NCBI GenBank assembly: GCA_902771935.1
Contig: CACXYM010000003.1
Coordinates: forward strand, 52,813 to 116,812
Direction: 5' to 3'
DNA: 64,000 nucleotides
Source of the DNA: an uncultured Bacteroidales bacterium
Lineage (GTDB): Bacteria; Bacteroidota; Bacteroidia; Bacteroidales; Paludibacteraceae
The position numbers were made by a program, and so were the translations under genes. Under the pieces are notes generated by a model. The model ran no database searches and was not told the origin of the DNA. It worked only from the letters and a program-made list of their open reading frames with translations. This document shows, one piece after another, positions 59,689 to 64,000 of this stretch (its first letter is position 1; each line of letters begins with the position of its first letter).

Positions 59689-61157
59689 TAAACTACAAAT
59701 GCCATCACCCAAGCAAGTAACAGGGAGTGGATCACCGTGAACCACGCCCAGCGTCGTCCTGCCTCGCGACGAAGAGTGGCTATCGTTGCAATACAAGGGA
59801 AATAGAGTAGCACGAAGAGCATAAATGTGAAGGCTGTCAGCGGTGTAAAGGCGGATGTGGTGGCATCTCCGCCGTACAGAATACCCATTGTGGAGATAAT
59901 AGCTTCTTTAGCCGGCAGACCTGTCAATAAGCACACAGAGGTCTTCCAGTCAAAGCCTAACGGCTGAACGAGCGGTTCCGTCCATTTACCAATCATAGCC
60001 AAGTACGAGTGCTCCAGGTCCATTGAGTGCGTCGGAAAATAGGTCAGCGCCCAGATAATGATACTTGCCCAGATAATAACGGTACCAATCTTTTGCAGGT
60101 AATCCCAAAGTCGATCCCACACATGCACACATAAAGCCTTGAACTGCGGTTTGCGGAACTGTGGCAACTCGGATACATAGTCACGAGCAGACTGGCGGAA
60201 CCACTTCGTGCGCTTCATCACTAAAGCAAAGAGGATACTGAGCACAATGCCTATCGCGTAAAGCGACATCATCACCAATGCCTTATGGCCAGGGAAGAAA
60301 GCACTCACAAACAGCATATATACCGGAAGGCGTGCAGAGCAGGACATAAACGGTATCATCAGCATTGTCAGCGTGCGGTCCTTGATATTATCAATATCGC
60401 GTGCAGCCATAATAGCCGGTACGTTGCATCCGAAGCCTACCAACATGGGGATAAAACTGCGTCCGTGCAGACCGACGGCGTGCATGATTTTGTCCATCAG
60501 GAAGGCAGCACGCGCCATATAACCTGAGTCCTCCATCAATGCTAACAGGATAAAGAGTATCAATATATTCGGCACGAAAGAGAGAATAGCGCCTACGCCG
60601 CGAACAATACCATCAATAAACAGACTGCTCAGCCAACCGGCAGCAAGGACGGTGTCAAGCCACTCGCAGAGCGCGTCTATCCCTTGTGCGATCCACTCTT
60701 GCGGATAACTGCCGATAGCGAACGTCAGCTCAAAAACTGCGTACAGCACCACAATCAAGATAGGGAAACCGAGCCATCGGTTAGTCAGCACCTTATCAAT
60801 GCGATCCGCCAGACTATGGCCGGTATCATCGGGAGCGTGATGAAGTGTCTCCTCCAAGGCTCCGTGGATATAACCTTCTATACTGTCAATACGAACAGGA
60901 CGGAAATGGTTCGGCATAGCCAGTATGGTATCTTTGTCCTCAATGCGACCAATACGCACTCCCATTAGTTGGGAGAGTAATTCGTAATCGAGCCAGTGGT
61001 GCGTTTTAAGAAGGTCTTTGTAATGCGTAAGGAGAATAACGAAGTGTTGCCGTTGGTTAAGCAACTGTACCGCTTGCACGAGCCCGGATTCCAGGTGACG
61101 TGCGTCCACTTCTACAATGTGAATTCCATTCTCAATATAGTCAGTACTATGTGCCAT
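59655..61157 (-). CDS. feoB: FeoB-family permease with vestigial G domain
   Basis: 500 aa. The membrane part is clearly FeoB: DRIDKVLTNRWLGFPILIVVLY, then SFVPNILILFILLALMEDSGYMARAAFLMDKIMHAVGLHGRSFIPMLVGFGCNVPAIMAARDI, MIPFMSCSARLPVYMLFVSAFF, LTGLPAKEAIISTMGILYG. The usual N-terminal GTPase lacks its first half: no P-loop GxxNxGKT or DxPG is present, and residues 1-90 keep only remnants (HFVILLTHYKDLLKTHHWLDYELLSQLMGVRI aligns with the NMMD-LSxxLGVPV part). Its own promoter and dyad lie right upstream, so the short form is genuine in this sequence. No FeoA partner is seen. Ferrous iron or Mn transport is expected. Confidence 0.9.
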   Translation of the reverse strand: MAHSTDYIENGIHIVEVDARHLESGLVQAVQLLNQRQHFVILLTHYKDLLKTHHWLDYELLSQLMGVRIGRIEDKDTILAMPNHFRPVRIDSIEGYIHGALEETLHHAPDDTGHSLADRIDKVLTNRWLGFPILIVVLYAVFELTFAIGSYPQEWIAQGIDALCEWLDTVLAAGWLSSLFIDGIVRGVGAILSFVPNILILFILLALMEDSGYMARAAFLMDKIMHAVGLHGRSFIPMLVGFGCNVPAIMAARDIDNIKDRTLTMLMIPFMSCSARLPVYMLFVSAFFPGHKALVMMSLYAIGIVLSILFALVMKRTKWFRQSARDYVSELPQFRKPQFKALCVHVWDRLWDYLQKIGTVIIWASIIIWALTYFPTHSMDLEHSYLAMIGKWTEPLVQPLGFDWKTSVCLLTGLPAKEAIISTMGILYGGDATTSAFTPLTAFTFMLFVLLYFPCIATIATLRREAGRRWAWFTVIHSLLLAWVMAFVVYQIGTILLTIA

Positions 61158-61176
61158 AAGTTATCAAATTGCGTTG

Positions 61177-61207
61177 CAAAAGTACTGCTTTTTGCGCATT
61201 CCCACAA
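61177..61207 (-). promoter_or_regulatory. Bacteroidota promoter of FeoB-like gene
   Basis: Minus strand TTG (61207-61205), 20-bp spacer ending AAAAAGCAG, TACTTTTG (61184-61177), 19 bp upstream of the ATG. Confidence 0.86.
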
Positions 61208-61224
61208 TCCCCAATTGTTGGTAT
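61207..61224 (-). promoter_or_regulatory. conserved dyad, site 3 (overlaps -33 of feoB)
   Basis: Minus strand ATACC-AACAATTG-GGGAT; its last T is the first T of the -33 TTG. The following GGGATTGTG is identical to site 1. An ACCCC-AAAAT block lies further upstream, displaced by 6 bp relative to sites 1 and 2. Confidence 0.78.
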
Positions 61225-61271
61225 TTATATTTTGGGGTCCCCGACGCAACTTTGTTGTGGTGGGGAGAGGA

Positions 61272-61329
61272 GGAAGTGCGAGCCGCCTATTTTCGACGGG
61301 GTCGAAAATTTTTTAGGCGAGCCACTTCC
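61272..61329. other. nested 58-bp hairpin between tRNA-Arg and feoB promoter
   Basis: Three concentric arms: GGAAGTG / CACTTCC (61272-61278, 61323-61329), GCCTA / TAGGC (61285-61289, 61314-61318) and TTTTCGAC-GGG-GTCGAAAA (61290-61308). No clear T-tract after the outer arm on either strand. Could be a tRNA processing or terminator structure, an ncRNA, or a small mobile-element remnant. Confidence 0.65.
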
Positions 61330-61336
61330 GACGATG

Positions 61337-61410
61337 TGACTCCGCTGGGGCTCAAACCCAGAACCTTCAGAACCGGAATCTGACACTCTATTCAATTGAG
61401 CTACGGAGCC
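61337..61410 (-). tRNA. tRNA-Arg (CCG anticodon)
   Basis: Cloverleaf on the minus strand: acceptor GGCTCCG / CGGAGTC (one G·T), D arm GCTC-AATTGAATA-GAGT, anticodon stem TCAGA / TCTGA with loop TTCCGGT (anticodon CCG), T arm CTGGG-TTTGAGC-CCCAG, discriminator A. CCA is not encoded. Confidence 0.93.
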
Positions 61411-61418
61411 TTATATGT

Positions 61419-62120
61419 TTAATCCCGTCTTCCGAGGAAGATGAGGATATAGTATATCAATGTAGCGAGAGAGGAGAGGGCAGCTACCACATAGGTGTAT
61501 GCGGCACTATGCAGTGCAGAGGAAGCCATCTCGGTGGTATCTCGGTCGGTTATGCCTGCTTCTTGCAACCAGTTCACGGCACGTTGGCTTGCGTTCACTT
61601 CGACAGGAAGGGTGATCAAAGAGAAGAGGGTTGTGAGTGCAAACAAGCAGATACCTGCCAATAGGAGGTAGGGGAATACTCCCACCAATAAGATACCTGC
61701 GAGCAGCACCCACGTCATCCATGTGCTGGCGAAGTTAACGACCGGCACCAAAGCGGAACGCAGTTTGAGAGGTCCGTAAGCCACTGCGTGTTGCACGGCG
61801 TGCCCGCACTCGTGCGCTGCGACTGCAGCTGCGGCTACGTTGGCTTCGTTATATACGTTCTCGGAGAGGTTAACGGTTTTATTAGCCGGGTTATAGTGGT
61901 CGGTCAGATGCCCTTTTACGCACGTTACTTTGACATCTGTGATGCCATTGTCGCGCAGCATCTTTTCTGCCACTTGCTTGCCGGTGAGATTAAGCGGCAC
62001 TTGGGCGTAGCGCTTCATGCGCGACTCCATTATGCTGCTCACAATCCAACTGACTAAAGCGATACCGATAAACAGTACCCAGTAGATGAGATTGGGGTTG
62101 TTGTATACTACTTGTTCCAT
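61419..62120 (-). CDS. zinc metallopeptidase, YugP family
   Basis: 233 aa. N-terminal membrane helix (LIYWVLFIGIALVSWIVSSIM), then a cytoplasm- or periplasm-facing domain with HECGHAVQHA (the HExxH zinc motif, about 103-112) preceded by YNEANVAAAAVAA, and further hydrophobic segments (WMTWVLLAGILLVGVFPYLLLAGICLFALTTLFSL; TYVVAALSSLATLIYYILIF). It matches the YugP-type putative membrane neutral protease. Substrate unknown. Stop lies 8 bp from tRNA-Arg; start shares a base with the fur-like stop at 62120. Confidence 0.9.
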   Translation of the reverse strand: MEQVVYNNPNLIYWVLFIGIALVSWIVSSIMESRMKRYAQVPLNLTGKQVAEKMLRDNGITDVKVTCVKGHLTDHYNPANKTVNLSENVYNEANVAAAAVAAHECGHAVQHAVAYGPLKLRSALVPVVNFASTWMTWVLLAGILLVGVFPYLLLAGICLFALTTLFSLITLPVEVNASQRAVNWLQEAGITDRDTTEMASSALHSAAYTYVVAALSSLATLIYYILIFLGRRD

Positions 62121-62602
62121 TATGCTTCTTGATTTTTGATGATGTTCTCTTTTGCGAGCAGACTTCGGCAGACCTTACATTTGCCGTACACGGTAAGCGT
62201 ATAGTGCTGCATGACAAAATTATTGAACTGACGGTTGTGTATAGCTTTGCTTATGTTGTTGTCTTTAATCTTGGATATGCGTCCGCAGCGGGTACAAACG
62301 AGTTGGATACAGGTGTGCTTCTGAAAGAAGAAGTCGTACTGGCGGTATTTCTTATCCACAGCCTTTCCGACGCACTGCAGTATCTCGGCATGTACAAACG
62401 TATCGATGGCGTTATAGACGGTAGGACGACTGATGCCTCTTTCTCCGGCAATGAGTACGAGTCGCGCGGTAGAGATAGGCGTGGGCTCGTTACAACATAT
62501 CTCGAGTACGGCATTTCGCTGCGGCGTCATACGTAAGTGGTTACGCTTGGCATAGGCCGTGAGCTTCGCCATCAGGCGGTCATATGGATTGACCGTAATC
62601 AT
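62120..62602 (-). CDS. Fur-family transcriptional regulator
   Basis: 160 aa. N-terminal winged helix: LRMTPQRNAVLEICCNEPTPISTARLVLIAGERGISRPTVYNAIDTFVHAEIL; C-terminal metal-binding dimerisation domain with FFFQKHTCIQLVCTRCGRISKI (CxxC) and YGKCKVCRSLL (second CxxC), i.e. the structural Zn site. Fur, PerR and Zur cannot be separated by eye; the HT-CIQLVC region departs from the canonical HHDHxxC iron-sensing site. It is a second candidate, besides the hemerythrin-LuxR protein, for controlling the feoB and TonB genes nearby. Its ATG overlaps the stop of the upstream gene (62599-62602). Confidence 0.9.
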   Translation of the reverse strand: MITVNPYDRLMAKLTAYAKRNHLRMTPQRNAVLEICCNEPTPISTARLVLIAGERGISRPTVYNAIDTFVHAEILQCVGKAVDKKYRQYDFFFQKHTCIQLVCTRCGRISKIKDNNISKAIHNRQFNNFVMQHYTLTVYGKCKVCRSLLAKENIIKNQEA

Positions 62603-63732
62603 TCAATCGACTTGATATACGCGCGACGACGTTTATGGTACTTGTGCTCGAGCAGCTGGAACTGTTGCTGGTTCTTCATATTCGTCTCGAGGATAGATGT
62701 TGTGTCGAGAGTCTCAACGCCGTATTTATTGAAGTACGGTATCTGGTCAGCGAAGAAGAGACTGTTGATACCTTTATCTTGGTAGTCGGGCCGTACTGCC
62801 ACGAGCAGGAGGTCAAAGTGTTTCATATGTTTCGCCTTGAGTGCCTTGAGAATATGGTACCAGCCGAACGGGAAGAGTTTACCGCCGCATTTGCGGACTG
62901 CATCGCTGATATCCGGCATTCCCAGTCCTACGCCTACGATCTCATTTTTTTCGTTGACGATAATGGTCACGAAGTCGAAGTTAAGAATAGGGAAGTAGAT
63001 ATCGCGGTAGTAGAGCTTCTGGCGTTCGGTCATCGGCTGGAAGTTATAGAGCTTCTGATATGCTTCATCGAGTACGTCCATAAAGGTATTTCCGTACTTG
63101 CGTACAAGTTCTTTGGCGCTCCTGACTTTATCGACGCGGACGTGGCTACGCTCTTTCACTATTTCGGCGACTCGAGCCATTTTCTCCGGCACTTGTTTCG
63201 GGCAGGTGATAAGCATTTCCACCCAGTCAGCGTCCTTCGTCAGGCCGTATGCATCCATGTGCTTGACGTAGTACGGGTAGTTATACAATGAGGCAAGCGG
63301 AGCGACATAATTATATCCTTCGAGCAGTAGTCCTTCGTGGTCCCAATCGGTAAAGCCGACAGGTCCGTTGATTTCGGTCATTCCGCGTTTCTTACCCCAG
63401 TCAGCGACGGCGTCGAGCAACGCGCGACTTACTTCGAGGTCATCGATAAAGTCCATCCATCCGAAGCGGACGTGCTTCACGTTCCACGCTTGGTTGGCTT
63501 TCTCGTTGATAAGTGCCGCGATACGTCCGACGATTTTAGTGTCACGGTAAGCGAGGAAGAGCTGGAAGTCGCTGAAATCCATAGCCGGGTTTTTCTTACG
63601 GTCAAAGACTGCCATCTCATCGAGGAAGAGAGGAGGACAATAATAGGGACATTCTTGGTACAGGTCGTTAGCGAACTGAATGAACTTTTTGATTTCTTTT
63701 TTAGTACTAATTGCTTTTACTTCTACAGCCAT
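62599..63732 (-). CDS. GNAT-like acyltransferase-type protein, Bacteroidales conserved
   Basis: 377 aa from ATG at 63732 (MAVEVKAISTKKEIKKFIQFANDLY); the frame extends to 63783 but that part runs toward tmRNA. An N-terminal GNAT-like half (about 1-150: YRDTKIVGRIAALINEKANQAWNVKHVRFGWMDFIDDLEVSRALLDAVADWGKKRGMTEINGPVGFTDWDHEGLLLEGYN) and a C-terminal half with a second acyltransferase-like segment (LLLVAVRPDYQDKGINSLFFADQIPYFNKYGVETLDTTSILETNMKN). Conserved 'N-acetyltransferase'-annotated protein in Bacteroides-like genomes; substrate unknown. It precedes the Fur-family gene, with which it overlaps by 4 bp. Confidence 0.78.
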   Translation of the reverse strand: MAVEVKAISTKKEIKKFIQFANDLYQECPYYCPPLFLDEMAVFDRKKNPAMDFSDFQLFLAYRDTKIVGRIAALINEKANQAWNVKHVRFGWMDFIDDLEVSRALLDAVADWGKKRGMTEINGPVGFTDWDHEGLLLEGYNYVAPLASLYNYPYYVKHMDAYGLTKDADWVEMLITCPKQVPEKMARVAEIVKERSHVRVDKVRSAKELVRKYGNTFMDVLDEAYQKLYNFQPMTERQKLYYRDIYFPILNFDFVTIIVNEKNEIVGVGLGMPDISDAVRKCGGKLFPFGWYHILKALKAKHMKHFDLLLVAVRPDYQDKGINSLFFADQIPYFNKYGVETLDTTSILETNMKNQQQFQLLEHKYHKRRRAYIKSIE

Positions 63733-63748
63733 AATTGTACATTTTTTG

Positions 63749-64000
63749 TGGAGATAGCGGGAGTCGAACCCGCGTCCAAACAAGGAACCGATATGCTTTC
63801 TACACGCTTATCTTGGCCTTGATTTTCGAGCAGCGGCAAGACCCAAGCCACCAACCGTTGCCTTATCTGCTAAAGTTTTCGTTATTGCATCGCAGCTTGC
63901 ACTAACTATCCTTGCTATTTCCGCACCGCTATATCCTATAAGCCGCAAGGCTTGGCTTGGAGCGATGTCTCGTTTCAGCACCTTGTGCCGAAATGACGCC
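63749..64000 (-). ncRNA. ssrA: tmRNA, 3' part (5' end outside window)
   Basis: The minus strand ends with the tmRNA T arm and acceptor GGACGCGGGTTCGACTCCCGC-TATCTCC-A, preceded by GCGTGTAGAAAGCATATCGG, the conserved stretch before the T arm, and by stem-rich pseudoknot sequence. The tag-encoding part and 5' acceptor half lie beyond position 64000, so the tag peptide cannot be read. Confidence 0.92.

Noticed and set aside
61174-61383. Plus-strand open frame across the hairpin and tRNA-Arg
   Set aside because: It reads antisense through a tRNA and has no plausible start signal or family pattern.
63337-63822. Long plus-strand open frame over the acyltransferase gene and tmRNA end
   Set aside because: Antisense shadow; its last codons read the complement of tmRNA, a well-known source of spurious proteins.
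1-64000. CRISPR arrays, rRNA genes, insertion sequences, complete prophage
   Set aside because: No spaced direct repeats of 25-40 bp, no rRNA sequence and no transposase or phage structural genes were seen on either strand.

Overview
The window reads as a chromosomal segment of a Bacteroidales bacterium (Bacteroidota). Evidence: the type 9 secretion (T9SS) translocon gene sprA (about 2,500 codons) directly behind ruvA, a gldG-type C-terminus at the left edge, several TonB-dependent receptors, DUF4876/DUF6850/DUF4857/DUF5683-type proteins, a UbiA-family geranylgeranyltransferase, OmpA-LysM proteins, and promoters of the Bacteroidota form TTG-N19/20-TAnnTTTG instead of the E. coli -35/-10 form. 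Genus cannot be fixed from the sequence alone; no rRNA is present.

Layout. 1-8.8 kb (+): gldG end, LysM/periplasmic-binding protein, outer-membrane barrel, parA-parB, DUF5683 protein, lytic transglycosylase, MerR regulator, YfhO membrane protein. 8.7-20.2 kb (-): a surface-glycan cluster (GT2, glycosyltransferase-like protein, GT2, LicD, a cytidylyltransferase-oxidoreductase fusion, polysaccharide pyruvyl transferase, aminotransferase, Fe-S F420-dehydrogenase-like protein, HAD phosphatase, IspD-type cytidylyltransferase, GT4), with thiL upstream. 21.3-29.9 kb (+): ruvA, sprA, a P-loop kinase. 29.9-35.3 kb (-): pta-ackA-amylase-ubiA-maf, a tightly overlapping unit. 35.5-38.2 kb (+): OmpA-LysM protein, tRNA-Met, nrnA. 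38.2-43.0 kb (-): two TonB receptors and a heavy-metal-associated (HMA) protein. 43.5-50 kb: small hypothetical protein, BspA-type leucine-rich surface protein, lipoprotein. 49-61 kb: an ABC transporter operon divergent from a TonB-receptor/DUF4876/DUF6850/Cys-His lipoprotein operon, a T9SS-like cargo, a hemerythrin-LuxR regulator and a FeoB homologue. 61.3-64 kb (-): tRNA-Arg, metallopeptidase, Fur-family regulator, acyltransferase-like protein, and the 3' part of tmRNA.

Most interesting signal. An 18-bp dyad (ATMCC-N8-GGGAT with small variations) occurs at five intergenic places and is fixed relative to six promoters, plus one degenerate copy at a seventh. In three promoters (two TonB receptors and FeoB) its last base is the first T of the -33 TTG. 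In the others it ends 14-15 bp upstream of the -33 TTG. The promoters belong to an ABC transporter, TonB receptors, the FeoB-like permease, a secreted-protein gene and the hemerythrin-LuxR regulator itself. This suggests a metal, haem or redox regulon that includes an uncharacterised TonB/DUF4876/DUF6850/Cys-His lipoprotein system.

Second theme: unusual short tandem repeats. Four intergenic arrays share an 11-bp period. Six arrays share a 7-bp period; two of these sit inside genes (a TonB receptor and nrnA) as in-frame insertions.
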